Of a stretch of DNA of 62,651 nucleotides, positions 9,329 to 18,324 are shown piece after piece. The notes beneath the pieces are model-generated. The model saw nothing but the letters and a program-made list of their open reading frames with translations. It had not been told where the DNA came from and did no database searches. Position numbers and translations under genes: made by a program. The stretch covers positions 1 to 62,651 of the forward strand of contig DVJY01000040.1 of the NCBI GenBank assembly GCA_018716485.1, given 5' to 3'. Numbering within the stretch: position 1 is the first letter of the stretch; each line of letters opens with the position of its first letter. The stretch is from Candidatus Scybalocola faecipullorum. Lineage in GTDB: Bacteria; Bacillota; Clostridia; Lachnospirales; Lachnospiraceae.

Positions 9329-10108
9329 ATGGCAGGGTATAAAGTTGAAATATGCGGCGTTAATACATCGAAGCTTCCAATATTATCAAAAGAGGAAAAA
9401 GAAATATTAATGAAGCAGATTAAAGCGGGAGACAGCGAGGCGAGAGAAAAATTTATAAAAGGAAATCTCAGACTTGTCCTGAGTGTGATCAGCCGCTTTT
9501 CGGGAAGCAGTGAAAATGTGGATGATTTATTTCAGGTCGGATGTATCGGGCTGATCAAAGCCATTGATAATTTTGATATGAGTCAGCAGGTCATGTTTTC
9601 AACATATGCATGTCCGATGATCATCGGGGAAATCAGAAGATATCTGCGGGATTTCAACAGTATCAGAGTCAGCCGTTCTCTGCGGGATACAGCATATAAA
9701 GCCATTTACGCCAAAGAGGCATATCTCAGGAAAAACAACAGAGAGCCGTCGATTTCGGAACTGGCCGAGGAAATAGGCATCAGTAAGGAAGATATTGTGT
9801 TTGCCATGGATGCGATCCAAAGCCCGGTCTCTTTGTACGAGCCGGTGTATACAGAAGGCGGAGATACGCTCTGTATCATGGATCAGGTCAGTGATAAGAA
9901 AAATGGTGAGGAACAGTGGGTAGAACAAATTGCTCTCAGTGATGCCATCAAAAAGCTTCCGGAGCGGGAGAGCAAAATTATCAAAATGAGATTTTATGAA
10001 GGAAAGACGCAAATGGAGGCGGCAAAGGAACTGTCTATATCGCAGGCACAAATATCCCGGATTGAAAAATCAGCTTTAAAGACAATGAGAAATTATCTTT
10101 CAAAATAA
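9329..10108 (+). CDS. sigG: Forespore sporulation sigma factor sigma-G
   Basis: Late forespore sigma factor. The 259-residue protein begins MAGYKVEICGVNTSKLP, nearly the same as Bacillus sigma-G, and keeps GCIGLIKAIDNFD, FSTYACPMIIGEIRRYLRD and the region 4 helix-turn-helix SISQAQISRIEKSA. ATG 9329 is preferred over GTG 9320 because it matches homologues and has GGTGAT 5 bases upstream. The 120-base gap after sigE contains GTATA (9237-9241) and CATCATT (9260-9266) 18 bases apart, a weak sigma-F/G-like arrangement that might allow autoregulation. Confidence 0.96.
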   Translation: MAGYKVEICGVNTSKLPILSKEEKEILMKQIKAGDSEAREKFIKGNLRLVLSVISRFSGSSENVDDLFQVGCIGLIKAIDNFDMSQQVMFSTYACPMIIGEIRRYLRDFNSIRVSRSLRDTAYKAIYAKEAYLRKNNREPSISELAEEIGISKEDIVFAMDAIQSPVSLYEPVYTEGGDTLCIMDQVSDKKNGEEQWVEQIALSDAIKKLPERESKIIKMRFYEGKTQMEAAKELSISQAQISRIEKSALKTMRNYLSK

Positions 10109-10119
10109 ATCAGCAGACG

Positions 10120-10145
10120 ATCGGGCAGAGGTCTATCTGCCCGAT
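10120..10145. terminator. Perfect stem-loop between convergent sigG and hisA
   Basis: ATCGGGCAGA (10120-10129) pairs with TCTGCCCGAT (10136-10145), 10 bp with a 6-base loop. No clear T tract on either strand, so its strength as a terminator is uncertain. Confidence 0.55.
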
Positions 10146-10152
10146 AAATATG

Positions 10153-10941
10153 CTATCGTCCGTATTTACGGCTCAAATGGGTGTAAGACAGTCGCCCGCC
10201 AAACAGATCCAAAGCACTTCCGACTGTAAAATCAAAGTGATTTTGGCCAAGGCGTCCGATGGTTTCGATATCTTCGTATGAAGATATGCCGCCCGCATAA
10301 GTCAGAGGTACCTGATCAAACGAGGAAAGCATACGGACCAGATCTGTCTCAATGCCGTTAACACAGCCTTCGACATCAACGGCGTGGATTAAAAATTCGC
10401 TGCAGTATCCGGAAAGTGTAAGAAGCGTCTCCGGTGTGACAGGAGTGCTTGTAAATTTCTGCCAGCGGTCTGTGACCACATAGTAAACGCCGTCTTTTTT
10501 GCGGCAGCTTAAATCAAGGACGAGATGCGATCTGCCGATGAGGGCGGTAAGATGCTTCAGACGTTCGAAATCTATGAGGCCGTTTCTGAATACATAAGAA
10601 GTGACGATGACATGGGATGCTCCATGTTCGAGGAAGTAAGAAGCATTTTCGTCAGTGATACCGCCGCCGATTTGGAGTCCGTACGGATAAGTATCCAGTG
10701 CGTAAATGGCTTCGCGGACATCGTCATGATAATATGGGGAACCGGCCGGATTGAGCAAAATGATATGTCCGCCCCGCAGACCGTCATTTTTATAAAGTCC
10801 GGCGTAGTACGCCGCGTGATGCCGGGAAACAAAATTTTCATCGGCGCCGTGAGAAAAACTGTCCGATGAATCTGTCAGACTTTTTCCGATAATTTGTTTG
10901 ACTTTGCCGTCATGAATATCAATACATGGTCTGAAATACAT
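10153..10941 (-). CDS. hisA: Eukaryote-type HisA: ProFAR isomerase of histidine synthesis
   Basis: Isomerises N'-ProFAR to PRFAR, a cytoplasmic TIM-barrel step of histidine synthesis. The 262 residues read like the plant/yeast HIS6 form rather than bacterial HisA: FRPCIDIHDGKVKQI, YKNDGLRGGHIILL, GLQIGGGITDENASYFLE, GASHVIVTSYVFRNG, LVLDLSCRKKDGVYYVVTDR and VPLTYAGGISS all follow the plant protein closely. It stands alone, with no other his gene in the window, and is convergent to sigG. The putative catalytic Asp residues (D8 and the one in VDVEG) are present. Foreign origin or an old bacterial branch of this form are both possible. Confidence 0.9.
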   Translation of the reverse strand: MYFRPCIDIHDGKVKQIIGKSLTDSSDSFSHGADENFVSRHHAAYYAGLYKNDGLRGGHIILLNPAGSPYYHDDVREAIYALDTYPYGLQIGGGITDENASYFLEHGASHVIVTSYVFRNGLIDFERLKHLTALIGRSHLVLDLSCRKKDGVYYVVTDRWQKFTSTPVTPETLLTLSGYCSEFLIHAVDVEGCVNGIETDLVRMLSSFDQVPLTYAGGISSYEDIETIGRLGQNHFDFTVGSALDLFGGRLSYTHLSRKYGR

Positions 10942-11062
10942 AGAATCCCTCCGAAATATGGATTTGTTTCATTATACAGGAAAGCTTCATCAAAGTAAAG
11001 CGTTTTAAAAGGACGCAGAGAAGCATAGACTAAAATAAGGATTGTGCATGGAGGCCACAGCA

Positions 11063-11329
11063 TTGAGAATATGTGATCTGAGACAAAAGGAAGTGATCAA
11101 TATCAGAGATTGTCAGCGGCTCGGATATGTGGCGGATATTGATTTCGATGTATGTACCGGCTGCATATGTCAGCTGATCGTGCCCGGGCCTGCGAAATTC
11201 TGCGGATTTTTCGGCAGGGAAATTGAATATACGATCGGCTGGCGGTGCGTTAAGCAAATTGGTGATGATGTGATTCTGGTCGATATTGATACTGCAAAGA
11301 CGTGTAAAAAATGCGCAGAAAAAGATTGA
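11063..11329 (+). CDS. YlmC/YmxH-family PRC-barrel sporulation protein
   Basis: Small 88-residue protein with a PRC-barrel-like fold: it starts [14 protein letters not shown] and continues [24 protein letters not shown], the pattern of the YlmC/YmxH family found in spore formers. Its role is not established. I chose TTG 11063 because GGAGG (11050-11054) lies 8 bases before it and homologues begin here; the ATG at 11048 overlaps that SD. nrdR follows after 86 bases. Confidence 0.8.
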   Translation: MRICDLRQKEVINIRDCQRLGYVADIDFDVCTGCICQLIVPGPAKFCGFFGREIEYTIGWRCVKQIGDDVILVDIDTAKTCKKCAEKD

Positions 11330-11415
11330 CGGCTGTGTCGAATACGATTATAATAAATCCAGAATTTATGTTAACAATTTATGGAAAATCCAGTTGTATT
11401 CGGGAGGAAAATCAA

Positions 11416-11871
11416 ATGAAGTGTCCATTTTGCGGAGAACAGGAAACAAAAGTCATCGATTCAAGACCGGCAGATGACAACAGCACTATCCGACGCCGTC
11501 GTCAGTGCGAATCGTGCGGCAAACGATTTACTACTTATGAAAAAGTAGAAACTATTCCGCTGATTGTCATTAAAAAGGATGAAAATCGTGAGCCTTATGA
11601 CAGAAGCAAAATAGAAAAAGGGATTTTAAGGTCATGCAACAAAAGACCTGTATCGGCAGATCAGATCCGGACACTTGTCAATGAAATAGAAAATGAAATT
11701 TTTAATAGGGAAGAAAGAGAAATACCTACAGAAGTCATCGGAGAGATCGTAATGGATAAATTGAAAATTCTCGATCCGGTGGCGTACGTTCGCTTTGCTT
11801 CCGTATACAGAGATTTTAAAGACGTTAATACATTTATGGATGAAATAAAGAAAATACTGGATCAGTCTTAA
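11416..11871 (+). CDS. nrdR: Transcriptional repressor NrdR
   Basis: Zinc-ribbon and ATP-cone repressor of ribonucleotide reductase genes. The 151 residues start [17 protein letters not shown], with the second zinc pair in [17 protein letters not shown], followed by the ATP-cone ([19 protein letters not shown]). Length and layout are standard. ATG 11416 follows GGGAGGAAAATCAA. It is the last gene before a terminator. Confidence 0.97.
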   Translation: MKCPFCGEQETKVIDSRPADDNSTIRRRRQCESCGKRFTTYEKVETIPLIVIKKDENREPYDRSKIEKGILRSCNKRPVSADQIRTLVNEIENEIFNREEREIPTEVIGEIVMDKLKILDPVAYVRFASVYRDFKDVNTFMDEIKKILDQS

Positions 11872-11900
11872 AAGCTGCTTTTAAGCAGCTTTTCTCTTTT
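11872..11900 (+). terminator. Rho-independent terminator after nrdR
   Basis: AAGCTGCTT (11872-11880) pairs with AAGCAGCTT (11883-11891), followed by TTCTCTTTT. A second inverted repeat, CCCGGCAA near 11910 and TTGCCGGG near 11950, lies between nrdR and the convergent dtd and may terminate the latter. Confidence 0.85.
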
Positions 11901-11965
11901 GAAAGATATACCCGGCAACCGGCCGCTATGCCTGCATGAGCGGATATTTGCCGGGCATCGGCAGG

Positions 11966-12412
11966 CTATTTTACTGCAGTATCAAAAATGATTGTCACAG
12001 GTCCGTCATTAGTCAGTGAAACCTGCATATCTGCACCGAATTCCCCATGTTCTGTGAAAAATCCCAATTCCCGGCAGCGGCTGATAAACTTCATATACAT
12101 TGTATTTGAAAAATCAGGTGCGCCGGCTTCTATGAAGCTTGGACGGTTGCCTTTTTTTGTGTTGGCAAATAAAGTAAACTGAGAGACGACTAAAAGCGCT
12201 CCATGAACATCTGAAAGACTTAAATTCATCTTGCCGTCGGAATCTTCAAAAATTCTCAGATTTGTAATTTTGTGCACCAGATAATCAAGATCCTCATCAG
12301 TGTCGCTGTCTGCAACACCCAGAAGGATAAGGAAGCCGCGGCCGATTTTTCCGACGGTCTGATTGTTGATATCTACTTGTGCCTGAGATACACGCTGAAC
12401 AACTGCCTTCAT
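11966..12412 (-). CDS. dtd: D-aminoacyl-tRNA deacylase Dtd
   Basis: Cytoplasmic proofreading enzyme that hydrolyses D-aminoacyl-tRNA. The 148 residues start MKAVVQRVSQAQVDI and contain the two signature motifs: LLVVSQFTLFANTKKGNRPSF and GAFGADMQVSLTNDGPVT-like C-terminal segment (here EFGADMQVSLTNDGPVT). ATG 12412 is chosen over 12418 because the GGAGGT SD touches the latter but lies 6 bases from the former. Transcribed away from comM. Confidence 0.95.
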   Translation of the reverse strand: MKAVVQRVSQAQVDINNQTVGKIGRGFLILLGVADSDTDEDLDYLVHKITNLRIFEDSDGKMNLSLSDVHGALLVVSQFTLFANTKKGNRPSFIEAGAPDFSNTMYMKFISRCRELGFFTEHGEFGADMQVSLTNDGPVTIIFDTAVK

Positions 12413-12511
12413 GATCATACCTCCAATTTGAGTGAAACACAGCGCCGCAGAGGGAGCTGCTGCTACTTATTATAAACGTGCGGCATATATTAAATCAAGA
12501 TGAAGATCACA

Positions 12512-12578
12512 AAAATGACAGGGGGTATGTCGAAAAAAGACATATACTGACCCCTTGAAAAAGAATAAAAGTCATTTT
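12512..12578. promoter_or_regulatory. Nested inverted repeat upstream of comM, with a 0A-box match
   Basis: AAAATGAC (12512-12519) pairs with GTCATTTT (12571-12578); inside, AGGGG/CCCCT and GTATGTC/GACAT-AC also pair. TGTCGAA at 12528-12534 is an exact 0A-box heptamer inside the structure. Function unknown; it lies in the divergent dtd/comM interval. Confidence 0.5.
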
Positions 12579-12619
12579 AAGCTGAATATAGAAGGTCGGA
12601 GAGCCTAAGGAGCGGATTT

Positions 12620-14161
12620 ATGTATAAAAAGGTAATATCGGGTGCTGTTTACGGAATCACAGGGCGCATGATTACTGTGGAGGCTGATATCAGCTGCGGA
12701 TTTCCGTCGCTGACGATGGTTGGATATCTTGCCTCCGAAGTTCGGGAGGCAAGGGAACGGGTGATGACAGCCGTGAGAAATTCGGGTTTCCAGATACCGG
12801 CTAAGCGTATTGTTGTGAATCTTTCGCCTGCCGATATCCGTAAGCAGGGCACAGCTTTTGATCTGCCCATCGCTGCTGCTGTGATGGCCGCGATGGGCAA
12901 TATCCGGAGCCGGTATATGTCAGAGACGATGATCGTCGGAGAACTTGGGCTTCAGGGGAATGTGATGCCGGTCAGAGGGATTCTGCCGCTGGCGCTGCTG
13001 GCAAAAGAATCCGGCCTGACGCGGATGATCGTGCCTGAGATGAATGCCGCGGAGGCAGGATTAGTGAGCGGACTGGCAGTGACTGGCGTTGGAAGTCTTG
13101 CAGAAGCGGCAGCTGTCCTGAATGACAGGAACATGGCTGTAAAGATGATGCAGGAAAAGGAAACTGCGGCTTATATGACAGACTGTGTGCGAAAATCCAA
13201 AGAATCTCCGGATTTTTCCGAACTGTTCGGACAGGAAGTTTTAAAGCGGGGGATAGAGATTGCGGCAGCCGGCGGACATCATCTGCTGATGGTCGGGCCG
13301 CCGGGGGTAGGGAAGTCTTTGGCTGCAAGGTGCATACCGTCTGTGCTCCCTCAGATGAGTTTTGAGGAGTGTCTGGAAGTGACGAAGATTCACAGTGTAG
13401 CCGGACAGATGAGCGGAGACGGCCTGATGACAAAGCGGCCGTTTCGCGCTCCCCATCACAGTGCGTCTGTACAGGCGCTGATCGGCGGCGGGCGTATCCC
13501 GATGCCGGGTGAAATCAGTCTGGCCCATCGTGGTGTTTTGTTCCTTGACGAACTGCCGGAGTTTGGCCGGAGGACACTGGAGACACTGCGTCAGCCGTTG
13601 GAGGAGGGGGAAGTGATGATCAGCAGAGTTTACGGGAATTATATATTTCCGGCAAGGATGATGCTGGTGGCGGCGATGAATCCGTGCCCGTGCGGCTTTT
13701 ATCCCGACAGAAACCGATGCTTTTGTACATCGAGGCAGGTAGAAGAATATATCGGTCATATCAGCCGACCGATTTTGGACCGCTTCGATATGACGATTGA
13801 GGCAGCGCCGGTCAGTTATGAAAAACTGACATTTTCAAAGCAGGGCCTGTCATCCGCACAGATGAGACCGCGCATTGAGGCGGCAAGAAGTGTTCAGGCT
13901 GCAAGATTTGGAAACAGTATGCAGCTGAATTCTGAGATGAATAAAAGACAGATAGAGACATACTGCCGATTGGATGCTGACGGGAGCAGCTATATGAAAG
14001 AAATTTACAATTCCGGCATGGTCAGTACGCGTGGATATTATAAAATACTGAAAGTGGCCAGAACAGCGGCGGACATAGACGGCTCAGAGAAGATTACAGG
14101 GGAACATATATATGAAGCGGCCGGCTTCAGGAGTATCGATCAAAAGTATTGGGGGCGGTAA
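12620..14161 (+). CDS. ComM/YifB-family Mg-chelatase-like AAA+ ATPase
   Basis: Hexameric AAA+ helicase of the ComM family, implicated in branch migration during natural transformation. The 513 residues have an N-terminal LonB-type fold (KRIVVNLSPADIRKQGTAFDLPIA), Walker A GPPGVGKSLAARC near 224-236, Walker B LFLDELPEF, and the family segment AAMNPCPCGFYPD. The next gene, dprA, starts 2 bases after the stop, so a DNA-uptake or recombination operon comM-dprA-topA is likely. Confidence 0.92.
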   Translation: MYKKVISGAVYGITGRMITVEADISCGFPSLTMVGYLASEVREARERVMTAVRNSGFQIPAKRIVVNLSPADIRKQGTAFDLPIAAAVMAAMGNIRSRYMSETMIVGELGLQGNVMPVRGILPLALLAKESGLTRMIVPEMNAAEAGLVSGLAVTGVGSLAEAAAVLNDRNMAVKMMQEKETAAYMTDCVRKSKESPDFSELFGQEVLKRGIEIAAAGGHHLLMVGPPGVGKSLAARCIPSVLPQMSFEECLEVTKIHSVAGQMSGDGLMTKRPFRAPHHSASVQALIGGGRIPMPGEISLAHRGVLFLDELPEFGRRTLETLRQPLEEGEVMISRVYGNYIFPARMMLVAAMNPCPCGFYPDRNRCFCTSRQVEEYIGHISRPILDRFDMTIEAAPVSYEKLTFSKQGLSSAQMRPRIEAARSVQAARFGNSMQLNSEMNKRQIETYCRLDADGSSYMKEIYNSGMVSTRGYYKILKVARTAADIDGSEKITGEHIYEAAGFRSIDQKYWGR

Positions 14162-14163
14162 GT

Positions 14164-15273
14164 ATGAAGTATGCTGCTGACAGAGAATTGCTGTGGTTTT
14201 GGATATGTTCACTGCCGGCAGTCGGCGTTGTGACGATAGACCGGATGTTGGAAGTATACGGGGATATAGAAGAGGTATTTCGATGTACAGAGAAAACTTT
14301 GGATGGACTGCCGGGAATTTCAGAAAAGGCAAAGCAGCAGTTGGGCAAAACCCGCGATATGGCAAGGATTGAGCAGGCGTGGGAGCGGATGCGCAAGAAA
14401 GATATTTCGTTTATCAGCTGTGAGCATAAGTCATATCCTGAAAGGCTCAGGCATATTTTTGAATATCCAAAAGGATTGTTTTACTGCGGCAGCCTGGAGG
14501 CATTTGCATCGGCCAGGCGGTGCGCGGCCATTGTCGGAGCGAGACAGTGTACGGCATGGGGGCAGTCGGAAGCGGGCAAGTTTGCAAAGACCCTTTCTGA
14601 ATATGGGCTGCATATTATCAGCGGTATGGCATCGGGGATTGATGCGGCCGCACATCGGGGCGCGCTGTCGGCGGACTGCGCGACGACAGCAGTACTGGGA
14701 TGCGGCGCAGATATATGCTACCCTGCCAAAAATCAGGCGGTCTATGAGAAAATCAAAGCGTGCGGCTGTATTTTGTCAGAGTACCCTCCGGGAACAGCAC
14801 CGGCGCCGTGGCACTTTCCAAGACGCAACAGAATTATCAGCGGCATGGCTGATGCGGTGATTGTTGTAGAAGCGCGAAAGAAAAGCGGATCGCTTATTAC
14901 TGCAGATATGGGGCTCGATCAGGGAAAAGATGTATTTGCTGTGCCGGGCAGAGGATGCGACGCATTAAGCGAAGGCTGTAATAATCTTATACGGCAGGGC
15001 GCCTTCCTTGCGGACAAGCCGGAAGACATACTGAATTTTTATCATATTGAACTGCGTCATCAGAAAAAAAATAAGATTATACTTGATAAATCTGAAAATA
15101 TGGTGTATTCTAGCTTGTGTTTAGCACCAAAATATATTGAAGAAATCTGTGCGGAAACATCTATGACAGCCGGAGAAGTGATATCCATCCTTTTTCGTTT
15201 GGAAAAATCAGGGATGGTAAAGAGGTTATCCGCGCAGCAGTATGTGGTGAATCAATCGATGGAGGAAAGATGA
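14164..15273 (+). CDS. dprA: DNA-processing protein DprA
   Basis: Loads RecA on incoming single-stranded DNA in transformation. The 369-residue protein has an N-terminal helix-hairpin-helix region, the extended Rossmann DprA domain (AIVGARQCTAWGQSEAGKFAK, IISGMASGIDAAAHRGAL, FPRRNRIISGMADAVIVVEA, GSLITADMGLDQGKDVFAVPG), and a C-terminal winged-helix domain. ATG 14164 sits just after GGGGGCGG and 2 bases after the comM stop. Translation is probably coupled to comM and to topA. Confidence 0.95.
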   Translation: MKYAADRELLWFWICSLPAVGVVTIDRMLEVYGDIEEVFRCTEKTLDGLPGISEKAKQQLGKTRDMARIEQAWERMRKKDISFISCEHKSYPERLRHIFEYPKGLFYCGSLEAFASARRCAAIVGARQCTAWGQSEAGKFAKTLSEYGLHIISGMASGIDAAAHRGALSADCATTAVLGCGADICYPAKNQAVYEKIKACGCILSEYPPGTAPAPWHFPRRNRIISGMADAVIVVEARKKSGSLITADMGLDQGKDVFAVPGRGCDALSEGCNNLIRQGAFLADKPEDILNFYHIELRHQKKNKIILDKSENMVYSSLCLAPKYIEEICAETSMTAGEVISILFRLEKSGMVKRLSAQQYVVNQSMEER

Positions 15274-17345
15274 TGGCAAAGTATTTGGTGATCGTGGAAT
15301 CACCTGCAAAGGCGAAAACTATTAATAAATTTTTAGGTACAAATTATACAGTTGTCGCGTCCAACGGCCATGTACGCGATCTTCCTAAAAGTCAGCTGGG
15401 AATTGACATAGAACACGATTTTGAGCCCAAATATATAACAATCCGCGGAAAAGGCGATATTTTAGCGATGCTTCGCAAAGAAGTTAAAAAAGCAGATAAA
15501 GTTTATCTGGCGACTGACCCTGACCGTGAAGGAGAAGCAATTTCATGGCATTTATCTCAGGCGCTTAAGCTTGAAGAAAAAGAAATTCACAGAATCAGCT
15601 TTAATGAAATTACAAAGAATGCAGTTAAGACGTCGATTAAGCATGCGCGCAAGCTGGATATGGATCTTGTAGATGCGCAGCAGGCACGGAGAATTCTTGA
15701 CCGTATGGTCGGATACAAAATCAGTCCGCTGCTTTGGGCAAAGGTAAAGAGGGGATTGAGCGCAGGCCGTGTACAGTCGGTGGCTTTAAGAATTATATGT
15801 GACAGGGAAAAGGAGATTGAATCTTTTATCCCGTCAGAATATTGGACGCTGGATATACAGTTGAAGGTTGAAGGCGATTCAAAGCTGATGACGGCCAAGT
15901 TTTACGGATTCGGCGGCAGGAAAGCTGAGATAAAATCAAAAGAAGAAATAGATCAGATCGTTGCGGCAATACAGGATGCGGAATTTAAAGTGAAGGACAT
16001 TAAAACCGGCGAGAGGGTCAAGAAGGCGCCTTTGCCGTTTACGACAAGTACGCTGCAGCAGGAAGCATCCAAAAGGCTGAATTTTTCAACGCAGAAAACG
16101 ATGCGTCTGGCACAGCAGCTTTATGAAGGGGTGGATATCAAAGGTGAAGGCACAGTCGGCCTGATCACTTATCTGCGTACAGATTCGACCCGTATTTCCG
16201 ATGAAGCCGATGACGCGGCAAAAACATATATACGCACAAGTTACGGCGAACACTATGTATCGCAGATTCAAAAAGACGGCAATGCCAATAAAAAGGTTCA
16301 GGATGCCCATGAGGCGATCCGTCCGACCTATCTGACACTGCCTCCGGTGAAAGTGAAAGAATCTTTGTCCAGAGATCAGTTCAGGCTGTATCAGCTGATT
16401 TGGAACAGATTTTTGGCGAGCCGTATGAGTGATGCTGTTTATGAGACCACATCTGTAAAGATTGAAGCCAATGGCTATTTGTTTACATTGTCGGCATCGA
16501 AAATTAAATTTGAAGGATTTTTATCTGTATATAAACAGGAAGATGAAAAAGAAGAAAAAAATGTTCTTTCCAAAAAGCTGACGAAAGAAAGCCGGCTGAC
16601 ATTGGAGGGGACTGAACAGAAGCAGCACTTTACACAGCCTCCGGCACATTTTACGGAAGCTTCGCTTGTTAAGACGCTGGAAGAATTGGGGATCGGACGT
16701 CCGAGCACATATGCGCCGACAATTACAACGATTATCGCACGCAGGTATGTGGCAAAAGAAAATAAAAATCTTTATATCACAGAACTGGGAGAGGTTGTTA
16801 ATAATATTATGGTGGAGGCTTTTGCTTCTATTGTCGATGTGGATTTTACGGCAAATATGGAGTACCTTCTGGATAAAATTGCAGAAGGTGCGGTGAATTA
16901 TAAAACAGTTATCAGAAACTTCTACCCGGATTTGGATGCGGCGGTCAAGGCTGCCGAAAAAGAATTGGCTGAAGTCAAGATTGAAGATGAAGTTTCAGAT
17001 GTTATTTGCGACCAGTGCGGCCGGAATATGGTGATCAAATACGGCCCTCACGGAAAGTTTTTGGCATGTCCGGGCTTTCCGGAATGTCGGAATACAAAGA
17101 CGTATTTTGAGAAAACCGGCGTGACGTGTCCGAAGTGCGGCGGAGATATTGTGATTAAAAAGACGCAGAAGGGACGAAGATATTATGGCTGTTCCAATTT
17201 CCCGGATTGTGATTTTATGATATGGTCAAGACCGTCCGATAAGACATGCCCTGAGTGTGGAAGTATTCTTGTGTATAAAGGAAATAAGCTTGTATGCATT
17301 AATGAGGAGTGCGGCCATGTAGAAACTATTCAAAATGTTTCATGA
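15273..17345 (+). CDS. topA: DNA topoisomerase I
   Basis: Type IA topoisomerase that relaxes negative supercoils. The 690 residues contain the TOPRIM domain (VIVESPAKAKTINKFLG and ATDPDREGEAISWHL), the catalytic Tyr in GLITYLRTDSTRIS, and three C-terminal zinc-ribbon units beginning CDQCGRNM, CPKCGGDI and CPECGSIL. Two ATGs overlap at 15270 and 15273; the second has better spacing (7 bases) from GGAGG and overlaps the dprA stop by one base. Confidence 0.97.
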   Translation: MAKYLVIVESPAKAKTINKFLGTNYTVVASNGHVRDLPKSQLGIDIEHDFEPKYITIRGKGDILAMLRKEVKKADKVYLATDPDREGEAISWHLSQALKLEEKEIHRISFNEITKNAVKTSIKHARKLDMDLVDAQQARRILDRMVGYKISPLLWAKVKRGLSAGRVQSVALRIICDREKEIESFIPSEYWTLDIQLKVEGDSKLMTAKFYGFGGRKAEIKSKEEIDQIVAAIQDAEFKVKDIKTGERVKKAPLPFTTSTLQQEASKRLNFSTQKTMRLAQQLYEGVDIKGEGTVGLITYLRTDSTRISDEADDAAKTYIRTSYGEHYVSQIQKDGNANKKVQDAHEAIRPTYLTLPPVKVKESLSRDQFRLYQLIWNRFLASRMSDAVYETTSVKIEANGYLFTLSASKIKFEGFLSVYKQEDEKEEKNVLSKKLTKESRLTLEGTEQKQHFTQPPAHFTEASLVKTLEELGIGRPSTYAPTITTIIARRYVAKENKNLYITELGEVVNNIMVEAFASIVDVDFTANMEYLLDKIAEGAVNYKTVIRNFYPDLDAAVKAAEKELAEVKIEDEVSDVICDQCGRNMVIKYGPHGKFLACPGFPECRNTKTYFEKTGVTCPKCGGDIVIKKTQKGRRYYGCSNFPDCDFMIWSRPSDKTCPECGSILVYKGNKLVCINEECGHVETIQNVS

Positions 17346-17362
17346 GTTTATTGAGTTTTGCA

Positions 17363-17470
17363 AATTGTCTGAAAAAAATTGACCGTATTCAGATTTTTGA
17401 TAAAATTATACGTTTTTTTATAAAAAATATGCAAAAAAGTATTGTTTTCCGTTTATTGTTGTGCTAGAAT
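17363..17470 (+). promoter_or_regulatory. codY promoter with a possible CodY box
   Basis: TTGTTT (17442-17447), 17 bases, TAGAAT (17465-17470) with an extended TG at 17462-17463. Upstream, 17363-17377 matches 12 of 15 positions of the CodY box AATTTTCWGAAAATT, suggesting autoregulation. Confidence 0.5.
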
Positions 17471-17506
17471 AATTAAAGCACAAGACATGCAGAAAAGGAG
17501 GACAGT

Positions 17507-18280
17507 ATGAGCGTTCAATTATTAGACAAGACAAGAAAAATTAACAAGCTGCTCCACAATAATAATTCAAATATGGTTGTTTTTAATGATATTTGTGATG
17601 TACTTGGCGATATTCTTGAGTCCAATATTCTCGTCATCAGTAAAAAAGGCAAAGTTCTCGGTATTAAGAACAGAGCCGGTATTGAGATGATTAAAGAATT
17701 GATCAGCAATTCCGTGGGCGGTCATATTGATGCGCTTTTAAATGAACGGCTTTTGAATATTCTTTCGACGAAAGAGAATGTCAATTTGACAACCCTTGGT
17801 TTCGATTCTGAAAATATATCACAGTACGAAGCGATTATCACACCGATTGATATTGCAGGAGAGCGGCTCGGCACATTATTTATTTATCGTTATCAGCGGC
17901 CGTTTGAAATCGACGATATTATTTTAAGTGAATATGGGACGACAGTTGTCGGTCTTGAGATGCTCAGATCGGTCAATGAAGAAAGTGCCGAGGAGACAAG
18001 AAAAGTACAGATTGTAAGATCGGCTATCAGCACACTGTCATTCTCCGAATTGGAAGCAATCACACATATTTTTGATGAACTGGAAGGTGATGAGGGTATT
18101 CTTGTTGCCAGTAAGATTGCTGACAGAGTCGGCATTACACGGTCTGTTATTGTCAATGCACTAAGAAAGTTTGAAAGCGCCGGTGTGATTGAGTCAAGAT
18201 CCTCCGGTATGAAAGGCACATACATTAAGATTATTAATGATGCGGTCTTTGACGAATTGAAAAAGATTAAAAATCGATAA
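17507..18280 (+). CDS. codY: GTP- and branched-chain amino acid-sensing repressor CodY
   Basis: Global regulator that senses Ile/Leu/Val through its N-terminal GAF domain and GTP, and represses nitrogen and amino acid genes in rich conditions. The 257 residues match family length: GAF domain in the first 155 residues, then a winged helix with recognition motif ASKIADRVGITRSVIVNALR and the segment ESRSSGMKGTYIK. ATG 17507 has AAAGGAGG. It stands as a single-gene unit between topA and rpsB. The glutamate/glutamine genes later in the window would be reasonable targets, but I see no clear CodY box there. Confidence 0.97.
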   Translation: MSVQLLDKTRKINKLLHNNNSNMVVFNDICDVLGDILESNILVISKKGKVLGIKNRAGIEMIKELISNSVGGHIDALLNERLLNILSTKENVNLTTLGFDSENISQYEAIITPIDIAGERLGTLFIYRYQRPFEIDDIILSEYGTTVVGLEMLRSVNEESAEETRKVQIVRSAISTLSFSELEAITHIFDELEGDEGILVASKIADRVGITRSVIVNALRKFESAGVIESRSSGMKGTYIKIINDAVFDELKKIKNR

Positions 18281-18283
18281 ATA

Positions 18284-18309
18284 AGGGCTTGCCGTCGGCA
18301 AGCCTTTTA
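18284..18309 (+). terminator. Terminator after codY
   Basis: GGCTTGCC (18286-18293) and GGCAAGCC (18297-18304) form an 8-bp stem with a 3-base loop, followed by TTTT. The 3' side overlaps the rpsB promoter. Confidence 0.8.
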
Positions 18310-18318
18310 TGCTATAAT
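18289..18318 (+). promoter_or_regulatory. rpsB promoter overlapping the codY terminator
   Basis: TATAAT at 18313-18318 with extended TG at 18310-18311, and a weak -35 TTGCCG at 18289-18294 (18-base spacer). The -35 lies in the terminator stem. Confidence 0.6.
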
Positions 18319-18324
18319 GGCAAA

